64,000 nucleotides of DNA from an uncultured Desulfobacteraceae bacterium (GTDB taxonomy: Bacteria > Desulfobacterota > Desulfobacteria > Desulfobacterales > UBA2174), in assembly GCA_937982505.1 (NCBI GenBank), contig CALJLV010000066.1, positions 50,170 to 114,169 of the forward strand. Reading direction: 5' to 3'. Made by a program: the position numbers and the translations under genes. Each line of letters begins with the position of its first letter. The stretch's first letter is position 1. Below, one piece after another: positions 50,441 to 59,805 of this stretch. The notes below the pieces were generated by a model. The model had not been told where the DNA came from. It saw only the letters and a program-made list of their open reading frames with translations, and did no database searches.

Positions 50441-51211
50441 TCAACCGCCCAGGCCCAGCCGCCGCGAACCGCAGTAAACGCACAACCCATCGGCGCCGTG
50501 GGGCGTGGCCAGCGTCATATTCAGGCGCCGGGCCAGGTCCACCGCCAGGGCCGTGGGCCGTGAAACGGCCGCCACCACCGCGGCCCGGGCCCGGGCCGCC
50601 TTGCTGACCATCTCGAAACTGATCCGCGAAGAGAGCACCAGGACCCGGATCCGGTCGAGACCGCCATGGAGCAGCAGCTTGCCCACCGCCTTGTCCAGGG
50701 CGTTGTGGCGGCCCACGTCCTCGGCCGCCGCCAGCAGTGAAAGGCCCTCATCGTACAGGGCGGCCGCGTGGGCCGCGCGGGTGGCGGCCCGCAGCGGCTG
50801 CAGGGTGTCCAGGGTCTCGATCAGACGGCGCACCGCCCGGGGATCCATCACGGGGCCATCGGCCATGGGGCCGATCCCGATCAGATCCAGATCCGGCTGC
50901 GGCCGGCCGCCGGGGGCGGCCAGACGCCGCTCAAAGGCGTCGCGGCAGTCCGGGGCCAGCAGGATCCGCACCGCATTCCCGGCCGGATCGCATTCCACGC
51001 CGGCCAGATCCTGCGGGCCGGCGATGATCCCGTCGCTGAGACAGAAGCCGGCCGCCAGCGGCCCCTGTTCGCCCGGGGTGCACAGCAGCACCGTGTAGGG
51101 ATGCGCCTCAACCCTGACCAGAACCGGGGCCTCGCCGATCAGCTCCCGCGTGCGTTCGGCGGCCCCGGGTCCAGCGCCGCACCGGACTGGCGCCAAACAG
51201 GTAGATTTCAT
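50441..51211 (-). CDS. fdhD: FdhD-like sulfurtransferase (formate dehydrogenase accessory)
   Basis: 256 residues. The family block EDVGRHNALDKAVGKLLLHG near 165-184 and SSRISFEMVSKAARA near 195-209 are clear. FdhD moves sulfur from IscS to the molybdenum cofactor of formate dehydrogenase through a CxxC motif in the N-terminal half (C121/C124 in E. coli). Here that region reads RRLAAPGGRPQPDLDL with no cysteine pair; instead a CVYCG motif occurs at the very C-terminus. Either the sulfur loop has moved or this is a paralogue with another role. The start at 51211 has AAGGAAAA. Confidence 0.85.
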   Translation of the reverse strand: MKSTCLAPVRCGAGPGAAERTRELIGEAPVLVRVEAHPYTVLLCTPGEQGPLAAGFCLSDGIIAGPQDLAGVECDPAGNAVRILLAPDCRDAFERRLAAPGGRPQPDLDLIGIGPMADGPVMDPRAVRRLIETLDTLQPLRAATRAAHAAALYDEGLSLLAAAEDVGRHNALDKAVGKLLLHGGLDRIRVLVLSSRISFEMVSKAARARAAVVAAVSRPTALAVDLARRLNMTLATPHGADGLCVYCGSRRLGLGG

Positions 51212-51297
51212 TTTTCCTTCCGGGAAGTTATTCGAAATTTCCGGATGAACCGGCGCCGCTCCCGAAGCCCGCCCCGGCGCCGCGCTGTCTTTTTTGC

Positions 51298-51325
51298 TTG
51301 ACAAAACAGGCCAATCAATTAAATG
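51298..51325 (+). promoter_or_regulatory. Promoter of the rplU-rpmA-obgE operon
   Basis: TTGACA (51298-51303), a 16-bp spacer and TAAATG (51320-51325) lie in a short AT-rich patch about 65 bp before the rplU ATG. The -35 is perfect, the -10 weak. Confidence 0.55.
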
Positions 51326-51390
51326 TAGCCATTTTCGAAATGCATGGGGCGTTGCAAGACGCCAGCCGTTTTTCAAGGAGGACAAAATCG

Positions 51391-51702
51391 ATGTACGCTA
51401 TCGTGGAAACGGGCGGGAAGCAATACAAAACCCAGCCGGGCGAGATTCTGCGGGTCGAAAAGCTGGCCGGCGGCGTCGGCGACGGGGTGGTTTTCGACCG
51501 GGTGCTGATGGTCGGCACGGACGAGGATGTCAAGGTCGGCACGCCGACCCTGGACGGCGCGGTGGTCAAGGGCTGCATCGTGGACCAGGGCAAGGGCCGC
51601 AAGATCATCATCTTCAAGTACAAGCGGCGCAAGGGGTATCGCCTGAAGAAAGGCCACCGGCAACCGTTCACGGCGGTTCGCATCGACGCCATCGAGGCCT
51701 GA
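51391..51702 (+). CDS. rplU: 50S ribosomal protein L21
   Basis: 103 residues starting MYAIVETGGKQYKTQPGE, the standard bL21 opening, and ending with FKYKRRKGYRLKKGHRQPFT, the rRNA-binding signature. The ATG has AAGGAGGA. It heads the conserved rplU-rpmA-obgE order. Confidence 0.98.
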   Translation: MYAIVETGGKQYKTQPGEILRVEKLAGGVGDGVVFDRVLMVGTDEDVKVGTPTLDGAVVKGCIVDQGKGRKIIIFKYKRRKGYRLKKGHRQPFTAVRIDAIEA

Positions 51703-51772
51703 GCCGCCAGCGCGCCAGCCTTGAAGACAGCTGACCCGGTCGTCTCGGCGACCGGGATGAGGAGACCTATCC

Positions 51773-52027
51773 ATGGCACACAAAAAAGCGGGCGGCAGTT
51801 CCAAGAACGGCCGCGACAGCCAGGGCCAGCGGCGCGGGATCAAGCGCTTTAGCGGCCAGCAGGTGACGGCCGGCAGCATTCTGGTGCGCCAGTTGGGCAC
51901 CCGGATCCATCCGGGGCACAATGTCGGCCTGGGCAAGGACTACACCATTTTCGCCACCGTCGACGGGGTTGTGGCCTACGAGCGGATGGGACGGACGCGC
52001 AAAAGGGTCAGTGTCTATCCCGCGTGA
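51773..52027 (+). CDS. rpmA: 50S ribosomal protein L27
   Basis: 84 residues. It begins MAHKKAGGSSKNGRDSQGQR and contains GSILVRQLGTRIHPGHNVGLG, both bL27 signatures. The N-terminus has no protease-cleaved extension of the Firmicutes type. Located 70 bp after rplU. Confidence 0.98.
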   Translation: MAHKKAGGSSKNGRDSQGQRRGIKRFSGQQVTAGSILVRQLGTRIHPGHNVGLGKDYTIFATVDGVVAYERMGRTRKRVSVYPA

Positions 52028-52033
52028 AATTCA

Positions 52034-53032
52034 GTGAAATTCATCGATGAAGCGATTGTTACCGTCCAGTCCGGTGACGGCGGCCGGGGGTGCGTCAGTT
52101 TCTGGCGCGAAAAGTACGTGCCCCGCGGCGGCCCGGACGGCGGTGACGGCGGCCGCGGCGGTGAGGTGATCCTCGCCGCCCGGGCCGGACGTCGCACCCT
52201 CTACCCCTTCCGCTTCCGCAAGCATTTCAAAGCCGCCAACGGCGCCCCCGGGCAAGGCAGCCAGCGCACGGGCAAATCCGGCGCCGACCTGGTCATCGAG
52301 GTCCCGCCGGGAACCCTGGTCTACGATGCCGCATCCGGCGAGTTGATCAAGGATCTGGTCGCCGACGGGGACGTCCTGCACGTGGCGCGCGGTGGGCGCG
52401 GGGGCAAGGGCAACGCCCATTTCAAGACCAGCACCCACCAGACCCCCCGCTTCGCCCAGCCCGGAGAGCCCGGAGAGGCCCGCGAGCTGCGCCTGGAACT
52501 GAAGCTGCTGGCCGATGTGGGCCTTGTCGGCCTGCCCAACGCCGGCAAATCGAGCCTGCTGGCGCGGGTTTCGGCCGCCACCCCCAAGATCGCCGACTAC
52601 CCCTTCACCACCCTGACCCCCAACCTCGGGGTGGTCTCGCCGCCCTTCGGCGGCGAACCCTTCGTGATGGCCGATATCCCGGGCCTCATCGAAGGGGCGC
52701 ACAAGGGGGTGGGCCTGGGTACCCGTTTTCTGCGCCATCTGGAGCGGACCCGGATCCTGGTTCATCTCATCGACGCGGACGCCGTCGATCCGGACGAGCC
52801 GCTGCGCGACTGGCGCACGATCAACGCCGAATTGCGCCTCTACGGCCGCCAGCTGGCCGACAAACCGCAAATTCTGGCCTTGAACAAGATCGACCTGACC
52901 GGGGCCGCATCCAAGGCCGCCGCCTTTGACCAAGCCTTTGACCAAGCCCCGGTCAGCCGCATCTCGGCCGCCACCGGCGCCGGGGTGCGCGAACTGCTGG
53001 GCCGCATCGTCGCGGCCCTGGAAGACGCCTGA
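52034..53032 (+). CDS. obgE: GTPase Obg/CgtA
   Basis: 332 residues from a GTG start. The glycine-rich Obg fold (VQSGDGGRGCVSFWREKYV, GGPDGGDGGRGGEV) covers about 1-158. The G domain follows: GLPNAGKSSLLARVS (G1) near 165, the switch region YPFTTLTPNLG, DIPGLIEGAHKGVGLG (G3) near 213 and NKID (G4) near 283. A 12-bp in-frame duplication gives AFDQAFDQ near residue 300. It acts in late 50S assembly and stress control. Confidence 0.97.
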   Translation: MKFIDEAIVTVQSGDGGRGCVSFWREKYVPRGGPDGGDGGRGGEVILAARAGRRTLYPFRFRKHFKAANGAPGQGSQRTGKSGADLVIEVPPGTLVYDAASGELIKDLVADGDVLHVARGGRGGKGNAHFKTSTHQTPRFAQPGEPGEARELRLELKLLADVGLVGLPNAGKSSLLARVSAATPKIADYPFTTLTPNLGVVSPPFGGEPFVMADIPGLIEGAHKGVGLGTRFLRHLERTRILVHLIDADAVDPDEPLRDWRTINAELRLYGRQLADKPQILALNKIDLTGAASKAAAFDQAFDQAPVSRISAATGAGVRELLGRIVAALEDA

Positions 53033-53065
53033 TCCGCCAACCCCGGCCCGGCGGCCTGGTTGACC

Positions 53066-53785
53066 ATGGGATCCGACCTGCCCCCTGCCCGCCCTGAGAT
53101 CCTCCCCGCGGTTTCCGCAAGACGCGTGGGAATCTTCGGCGGCACCTTCGATCCGATCCACCACGGGCACCTGGCGGTGGCCGACGCCGCCCGTCGCCGC
53201 TTCAGGCTGGACGATGTTTGCCTCGTGCCGGCGGCCCAACCGCCCCACAGGCGGTCCAGCCCGTCCGCCCCGCCGGAGGACCGCCTGGCCATGGCCCGGC
53301 TGGCGGCGGCCGGCCGTCCGGGTTTCCGCGTTTCGGCCATCGAACTGGAGCGCCGGGGCCCTTCGTACACCATCGATACCATCGTCCGGTTCAAGCGGGA
53401 CCGGATCGGCGGCGAGGTGCTCTTCTTTCTGCTCGGCTACGATGCCTTCCTTGAGTTGCACACCTGGAAGGCCTATAATGCCATCCTGCAGGAAGCGGCG
53501 CTCATCGTGCTGGCCCGCGGCGGCGCCTGCCACCCCCGGACCGTGCCGGCCGTGGCAGCCATGGAAGCCTACATCCACCGGCACCTGGCCCCCGGGTACC
53601 GATGGGACGGCGGCCGCGGCGCCTTCGTCCATCCCGCGGCCCGGACGATCCATCTGCTGGACGGCCCCCGGCTGGACATCTCGGCCACCCGGATCCGCCG
53701 TCGCCTGGGCCGAGGGCTGGCGGTGGACGGTCTGGTGCCCGCCGCGGTGGCCGACTATATCCGACAAAGGGGACTTTATCGATGA
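53066..53785 (+). CDS. nadD: Nicotinate-nucleotide adenylyltransferase
   Basis: 239 residues. The nucleotidyltransferase motif GIFGGTFDPIHHGHLAVADAA is near residues 22-42 and the C-terminal ISATRIRRRLGRG near 212. It makes nicotinate adenine dinucleotide in NAD synthesis. The ATG at 53066 is chosen over a TTG two codons earlier. Its stop overlaps the rsfS start (ATGA). Confidence 0.95.
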   Translation: MGSDLPPARPEILPAVSARRVGIFGGTFDPIHHGHLAVADAARRRFRLDDVCLVPAAQPPHRRSSPSAPPEDRLAMARLAAAGRPGFRVSAIELERRGPSYTIDTIVRFKRDRIGGEVLFFLLGYDAFLELHTWKAYNAILQEAALIVLARGGACHPRTVPAVAAMEAYIHRHLAPGYRWDGGRGAFVHPAARTIHLLDGPRLDISATRIRRRLGRGLAVDGLVPAAVADYIRQRGLYR

Positions 53786-54180
53786 ACGTGGAAATCGATT
53801 CCCGCCTCGACCTTTTCGTCCAGGCCGCCCTGGCCAGGAAGGCCGAGCGCATCGTGCTGCTCGACGTACGTCAAAAGACCTCCATCGCCGATGTCTTTGT
53901 GATCTGCAGCGGCCGCAGCAGCCGCCAGGTCGAGGCCATCGCCGAACATATCGCCGCCTCGCTCAAAAGCCATGGACTGCGCCCCTTGAGCGCCGAGGGG
54001 GTCAAGGAGGGCCACTGGGCCCTGATCGACTACGGCCATATCCTGGTGCACGTCTTTCACGAGCCGGTGCGCCAATTCTACGACCTGGACGGATTGTGGA
54101 TCGACGCCCCGCGCCTCAAGACCCCCAGCCTGGCCGAACGTCTCGCGCGGCCCGAGGAGATCCAGGAATATGTCGACTAG
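53782..54180 (+). CDS. rsfS: Ribosome silencing factor RsfS
   Basis: 132 residues. The family segments are KTSIADVFVICSGRSSRQVEAIA near 30-52, GHWALIDYGHILVHVFH near 77-93 and the terminal YDLDGLW. RsfS binds L14 and blocks subunit joining in starvation. It is coupled with nadD, the usual order, and its end overlaps gpmI by 11 bp. Confidence 0.95.
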   Translation: MNVEIDSRLDLFVQAALARKAERIVLLDVRQKTSIADVFVICSGRSSRQVEAIAEHIAASLKSHGLRPLSAEGVKEGHWALIDYGHILVHVFHEPVRQFYDLDGLWIDAPRLKTPSLAERLARPEEIQEYVD

Positions 54181-55723
54181 ACCCCGACCCTGCATGTTGA
54201 TCATCCTCGACGGATGGGGCATCAACCCCGAAGACGAGGGTAATGCCGTGGCCGCCGCCCGCACCCCGGTGCTGGACCGGCTGGCGGCCCGCTACCCCGC
54301 CACGCGGCTGCTGACCTGCGGGCCGGATGTGGGCCTTCCCGACGGCATCATGGGTAACAGCGAAGTGGGCCACCTGAACATCGGCGCCGGGCGCATCGTC
54401 TACCAGGACCTGCTGCGCATCGACCGGGCCATCGCCGACGGCAGTTTTTTCCACAACCCGGTCCTCGAAAGGATCATGGACCAGGTGCGGGCCGGCGCTG
54501 GCCGGCTGCACCTGGTGGGACTGGTCTCCGACGGGGGGGTGCACAGCCAGCTTGCCCATCTGCTGGCCCTGCTGGACATGGCCCGCCGCAGGGGGGTCGC
54601 CCACACCCTGGTGCAGGCCATCACCGACGGGCGCGATACGGCCCCGGACAGCGGCGCCGGATTCATCCAACAGGTTCAGGACCACATCCGGCACCATGGA
54701 TACGGCCGCATCGCCTCGATCTGCGGCCGCTACTGGGCCATGGACCGGGACAGGCGCTGGGAACGCACCGAACGGGCCTGGAACCTCTACGTCCACGGCC
54801 AGGCCATCTCGGCCGCCGATCCGGTCGCCGCCATGCGCGCGGCCTACGCCCGCAACGAAACGGACGAATTCATCCAGCCCACCGTCATCCGGCAGGATCC
54901 GGGGGCCGCCGACGGCGCCGTGCGCGACGGCGACGGGGTCCTCTTTTTCAATTTTCGCGCCGACCGCGCCCGCCAACTCACCCGCGCCTTCAACGCGGAC
55001 CCGTTCGAGGGCTTCGCGCGCCGGGTCCGCCCCGTCCTGGCAGGGTTCGTCACCCTGACCCTCTACGACGAGACCTTCGGCGTGCCGGTGGCCTTCGGTC
55101 CGATCCATCTGGAGGGGATCCTCGGCGAGGCCGTCAGCCGGGCCGGAATGCGCCAGCTGCGCATCGCCGAAACCGAAAAATACGCCCATGTGACCTATTT
55201 CTTCAACGGCGGCGAGGAACCCCCCTTCGCCGGCGAGGACCGCTGCCTGATCCCCTCGCCGCGGGAGGTGCCCACCTACGACCACAAGCCGGAGATGAGC
55301 GCCGAGGCGCTCACCGAAGAAACCCTGGAACGGATCGCCTCGGGCGTCTACGATCTGATCGTGCTCAATTTCGCCAACATGGACATGGTGGGCCACACCG
55401 GGGTGATGGCGGCGGCGGTGCGCGCCTGCGAGACGGTGGACCGCAGCGTGGGGCGCATCGTGGAAAAGCTACACCAGGTGGGCGGGGCCGCCCTGATCAC
55501 GGCCGACCACGGCAATGCCGAGCAGATGCGCGACGACAAGGGCCAGCCCCATACGGCCCACACCCTCAATCCGGTGCGGCTGATCCTGGTCGACGAGGCC
55601 CGAAAATCGATCCGCCTGCGCCCCGTGGGGCGCCTGGCGGACATCGCCCCCACCCTGCTTGACCTGCTGGGCATCGACAAGCCGCCCCAGATGACCGGCC
55701 ACTCCCTGATCGAGAAAGGATGA
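54170..55723 (+). CDS. gpmI: 2,3-bisphosphoglycerate-independent phosphoglycerate mutase
   Basis: 517 residues, family length. ILDGWGINPEDEGNAV near 12 holds the first metal ligands, the catalytic serine is in GIMGNSEVGHLNIGAGR near 62-78, and the second metal site has DMVGHTGV near 405 and TADHGNAEQM near 444. It interconverts 3- and 2-phosphoglycerate using two Mn ions. It starts within the rsfS end. Confidence 0.97.
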   Translation: MSTRPRPCMLIILDGWGINPEDEGNAVAAARTPVLDRLAARYPATRLLTCGPDVGLPDGIMGNSEVGHLNIGAGRIVYQDLLRIDRAIADGSFFHNPVLERIMDQVRAGAGRLHLVGLVSDGGVHSQLAHLLALLDMARRRGVAHTLVQAITDGRDTAPDSGAGFIQQVQDHIRHHGYGRIASICGRYWAMDRDRRWERTERAWNLYVHGQAISAADPVAAMRAAYARNETDEFIQPTVIRQDPGAADGAVRDGDGVLFFNFRADRARQLTRAFNADPFEGFARRVRPVLAGFVTLTLYDETFGVPVAFGPIHLEGILGEAVSRAGMRQLRIAETEKYAHVTYFFNGGEEPPFAGEDRCLIPSPREVPTYDHKPEMSAEALTEETLERIASGVYDLIVLNFANMDMVGHTGVMAAAVRACETVDRSVGRIVEKLHQVGGAALITADHGNAEQMRDDKGQPHTAHTLNPVRLILVDEARKSIRLRPVGRLADIAPTLLDLLGIDKPPQMTGHSLIEKG

Positions 55724-55729
55724 CCGGCC

Positions 55730-56272
55730 ATGGCCCAGGGATCACAGACCGACGGCGGCGCCACCTGCCGCGACTACATCACCGGCCGGTCCGTCCCCGA
55801 TGTGGGCGCCGAGGCCAACCGCCAGGCCCTGGAACGGGTTCTGGTGGAGAAAAAGGGCTACCGCCGCGAGGAGATCGAGGTGAACGTGCCCCTGGCGGTG
55901 GTCATCGGAGACGACACCTACCAGGGCCGCATCGATCTGGTGGTGGGGATTCAGGGCCGCCGGCAGATGGCGATCAAGTGCGCCGCCGGCTCCCTGGACT
56001 CGCGCCAGCGCGAAATCCTGGCGGCGGCAAGGCTGGTCGACCCGGGCCGCACCCTGCCCCTGGCCGTGGCCAGCGATGGTGCCGACGCCCTGGTCTGGGA
56101 CGCGGCCACCGGCCGGCAGGTCGGCACCGGACTGGGCGCCATCCCGGAGCGGGCCGCCCTGGCCGCCGGCCTCCAGGGCCGTGAAACCCCGGCCCTGGAA
56201 GAACGACGCCTGGCCCGCGAGCGGATCGTGTTTCGCTCCTACGACAGCATGAACGTCAATCTGCGGCGCTGA
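55730..56272 (+). CDS. Stand-alone type I restriction R-subunit N-terminal domain protein (HSDR_N-like)
   Basis: 180 residues. A nuclease-like fold is suggested by NRQALERVLVEKKGYRREEIEVN near 32-54 and the core YQGRIDLVVGIQGRRQMAIKCAAG near 65-88. There D70 and K82 correspond to the D...ExK nuclease motif, but the glutamate before the lysine is absent (MAIKC), so catalysis is doubtful. No helicase or modification gene is nearby, so it is not part of a restriction system. It lies 6 bp after gpmI and is probably co-expressed. Confidence 0.7.
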   Translation: MAQGSQTDGGATCRDYITGRSVPDVGAEANRQALERVLVEKKGYRREEIEVNVPLAVVIGDDTYQGRIDLVVGIQGRRQMAIKCAAGSLDSRQREILAAARLVDPGRTLPLAVASDGADALVWDAATGRQVGTGLGAIPERAALAAGLQGRETPALEERRLARERIVFRSYDSMNVNLRR

Positions 56273-56385
56273 GGAAAGGCGCCTTGTCCTGGGGCCCGGT
56301 ATCCAATCGGCCGCAGGACCTCCGAGTCGAAATCGGCGCGATCGTCCGTTCCGCCTCGGATCCCCGCGCAGCGGAGTGCCAGGGC

Positions 56386-57414
56386 ATGGAATCGATATAC
56401 CTGCATGCCATCGCCGGTCAGTCGTTCTGGCGCCTGCTCCTGGCGGGGGCTTTCCTGTTGTTCATCCTGGTGACCGGCGCGGGCCTGATGGTCCAGGCCG
56501 CGGTGGGGATATCCCGCCGCTGGGGGCTGCCCCGGGTGGTTATCGGCGCGACCGTCGTCGGCCTTGGCGCGGCTTTTCCCGAATGCGCCGTGGCGGTGGC
56601 CGCCGCGGTCCAAGGGGCCCCGGATCTCGCCCTGGGCAGCGTGGTGGGCGCGATCATCTGCCACACCGGCCTGATCCTGGGTGTGGGCAACCTCATGGCG
56701 CCCTTGCCGCTGGACCCGCAGGTGGTCGGCCGGCGCGGTTGGGTTCAGCTCGCCGCGGGAGCCCTCCTGGTGGGGGCCTGCCTGCCCCTGTCCACCCCGG
56801 CGGCCGCGTTTCACACCGGCGGCCATATGACTCGCCTGACCGGCCTGATCTTCCTGGGGCTGCTGGGCGTCTACATCGGATCTTCCCTTCCGCGCACCGC
56901 CCCGGAGCCGCCGCCCAGGGTCCGGGGCGGTGCATGGATCGAACGCGGATTCGCCCTGAGCCTGGGGCACCTGGCCGCCGGAGCGGCGATGGTGACGGCG
57001 GCCGCCGTGCTGCTCCCGCCGGTGGTCGGCGAAACGGCGCGGCACCTGTCCATCAGCCAGGGGATCATCGGTGCTACCCTGGTGGCCTTCGGCACGAGCC
57101 TGCCCAAGCTGGTGGCGGTCTTGGCGGCCCTGCGCAGGGGGTTCGGCGCCCTGGCGGTGGGGTATGTCATCGGGATCGACATCCTCACCGTCCTTTTCGC
57201 GGCGGGCGCCGCAGCCGCCCTCTCCCCGCAGGGCCTGGCGGTACCGGCCTATTTCTTCCGGTTTCTGTTTCCCGCCATGATGATCATCCTGCTGATTTTT
57301 CGCGTGGGGGTGCGCTGCTCCCGAAACCATCTGCAGCGCGCTTTCGGAATCGCCGTCCTGGCGGCCTATACGGCCATGGTCGTGCTGAGCTATCCGTTGG
57401 CCTGGCGGCCCTGA
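56386..57414 (+). CDS. Sodium/calcium exchanger (CaCA) family membrane protein, degenerate ion site
   Basis: 342 residues with about ten hydrophobic helices in two halves. Alpha-repeat 1 reads IGATVVGLGAAFPECAVAVAA near 47 and alpha-repeat 2 IGATLVAFGTSLPKLVAVLAA near 227. In working exchangers both carry a glutamate after the proline; repeat 2 has lysine here, and the usual GSNIFN segments read GAIICH and GIDILT. Ion exchange is therefore questionable. The ATG at 56386 is preceded by GGAG. Its last 25 bases overlap the convergent dus gene. Confidence 0.8.
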   Translation: MESIYLHAIAGQSFWRLLLAGAFLLFILVTGAGLMVQAAVGISRRWGLPRVVIGATVVGLGAAFPECAVAVAAAVQGAPDLALGSVVGAIICHTGLILGVGNLMAPLPLDPQVVGRRGWVQLAAGALLVGACLPLSTPAAAFHTGGHMTRLTGLIFLGLLGVYIGSSLPRTAPEPPPRVRGGAWIERGFALSLGHLAAGAAMVTAAAVLLPPVVGETARHLSISQGIIGATLVAFGTSLPKLVAVLAALRRGFGALAVGYVIGIDILTVLFAAGAAAALSPQGLAVPAYFFRFLFPAMMIILLIFRVGVRCSRNHLQRAFGIAVLAAYTAMVVLSYPLAWRP

Positions 57415-58460
57415 AGCTCGGCGAGGTAAGCGTCGACGGCCCCCAGGACCTCGTCCTGGCAGGCCATCTGTTTGATCGCCTCGCGAAAGGCGCCGTTGCG
57501 GGGTAGCCCCTTGACAAACCAGCCCAGGCGGCTGCGCAGCATGCGGCAGCCCACCGTTTCACCGCAGTAGGCGACCGTATCCACCACGTACCGGCGCATG
57601 GCCTGGCGGCGCTGGTCCAGGGACACTTCCGCGAAGGCCCCCGTGGCCAGAAACGCGTTGATCTGCCCGAAGAGCCAGGGGTTGCCGATGGCGGCCCGGC
57701 CGATCATCACCGCGTCGCAGCCGGTTTCGGTCATCATCCGCAGCGCATCTCCGGGGGTGGTCAGGTCCCCGTTGCCGATGACCGCGATGGCGCACCCGGC
57801 CTTGATGCGGCCGATCAGGGACCAGTCGGCACGGCCCGAAAATCCCTGGGCGGCGGTGCGCGGATGCACCGCCAGGGCGTCGACCCCGCCCTGGGCGGCG
57901 ATGCGCGCCAGTTCCAGGGCCTGCTCGCCCGAAGCGTCCCAGCCGCTGCGCATCTTGATGGTCAGCGGGATGGTCACCGCCCGGCGCACCGCCGCGATGA
58001 CGGCCGCGGCCCGGTCCGGAGCGCGCATGAGGGCCACGCCGGCCCCGGTCTTGACGATCTTGCGCACGCTGCAGCCGAAATTGATGTCCAGGATGTCGGC
58101 CCCGGCATCGGCCACCATTCGGGCCGCCTCGGCCATGACGGCCGGATCGGCGCCGAAGATCTGCACCGACAGCGGGCCTTCGGCCGGATGGCGCGCCAGC
58201 ATGGCATGGGTCCTGCGCGAGCGGTGGACCAGGCCGTTGGCGCTGACCATCTCGGCGCACACCAGACCGGCGCCGCCCGCCTTGGCCATGCGGCGAAAGG
58301 GCAGATTGGTGATGCCGGCCAGGGGGGCCAGCACCGTGGCGTTGGCGATCTCAAGGGCCCCGATGCGCCAGGCCGCAGATGTGTTCGAAAGTCGCGGATT
58401 CACCCTGTCCGATGCCTGCACGATGATGCCTGAGGGTTGTCTGGGTCCGTGGGGCCCCAT
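57390..58460 (-). CDS. dusB: tRNA-dihydrouridine synthase, DusB-like
   Basis: 356 residues. FMN-barrel motifs: LAPLAGITNLPFRRMAKAGG near 44, the QIFGAD segment near 100, DINFGCSVRKIVKTGAG near 123 with the catalytic-loop cysteine, HPRTAAQGFSGRADWSLI near 200, and NGDLTTPGDALRMM near 230. It reduces uridine in tRNA D-loops. The ATG at 58460 has no clear Shine-Dalgarno sequence and a start up to 30 codons later is possible. It converges on the exchanger gene with a 25-bp overlap. Confidence 0.93.
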   Translation of the reverse strand: MGPHGPRQPSGIIVQASDRVNPRLSNTSAAWRIGALEIANATVLAPLAGITNLPFRRMAKAGGAGLVCAEMVSANGLVHRSRRTHAMLARHPAEGPLSVQIFGADPAVMAEAARMVADAGADILDINFGCSVRKIVKTGAGVALMRAPDRAAAVIAAVRRAVTIPLTIKMRSGWDASGEQALELARIAAQGGVDALAVHPRTAAQGFSGRADWSLIGRIKAGCAIAVIGNGDLTTPGDALRMMTETGCDAVMIGRAAIGNPWLFGQINAFLATGAFAEVSLDQRRQAMRRYVVDTVAYCGETVGCRMLRSRLGWFVKGLPRNGAFREAIKQMACQDEVLGAVDAYLAELQGRQANG

Positions 58461-58524
58461 ACCAGAAAGCCCTTGACGCCGTCACCTCTTTTCTGGTTTG
58501 CAGCGGGTGCCGCAGCGACGGTGA

Positions 58525-58554
58525 TTGACACCGGTGCGCCCCTTTATCTATATT
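58525..58554 (+). promoter_or_regulatory. Promoter of the BMP-type ABC importer operon
   Basis: TTGACA (58525-58530), an 18-bp spacer and TATATT (58549-58554), followed by a T-run, lie about 97 bp before the ATG. Both boxes are close to consensus. No riboswitch structure was recognised in the leader. Confidence 0.7.
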
Positions 58555-58650
58555 TTTTCAATTTCGCCGCGGCCGTCGCCGGGCCATGCGGTCCGGCGCG
58601 TTGCCGGAAGCCGATTTCAACGGGCATTCATCCACAGAAGGAGAACATCG

Positions 58651-59715
<1,065 letters not shown>

Positions 59716-59805
59716 TCCCCGCGGCGGCGGCCCCGGCGCGGGCGGCCGCCGCTGCAGATCCCGGCAACGCGTGGCGCGGCCTGACGGCGCAGGATCGACC
59801 TCCAC

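Noticed and set aside
55730..56272. A restriction-modification locus
   Set aside because: Only an HSDR_N-like domain is present; there is no helicase, methylase or specificity gene around it, and its catalytic residues are incomplete.
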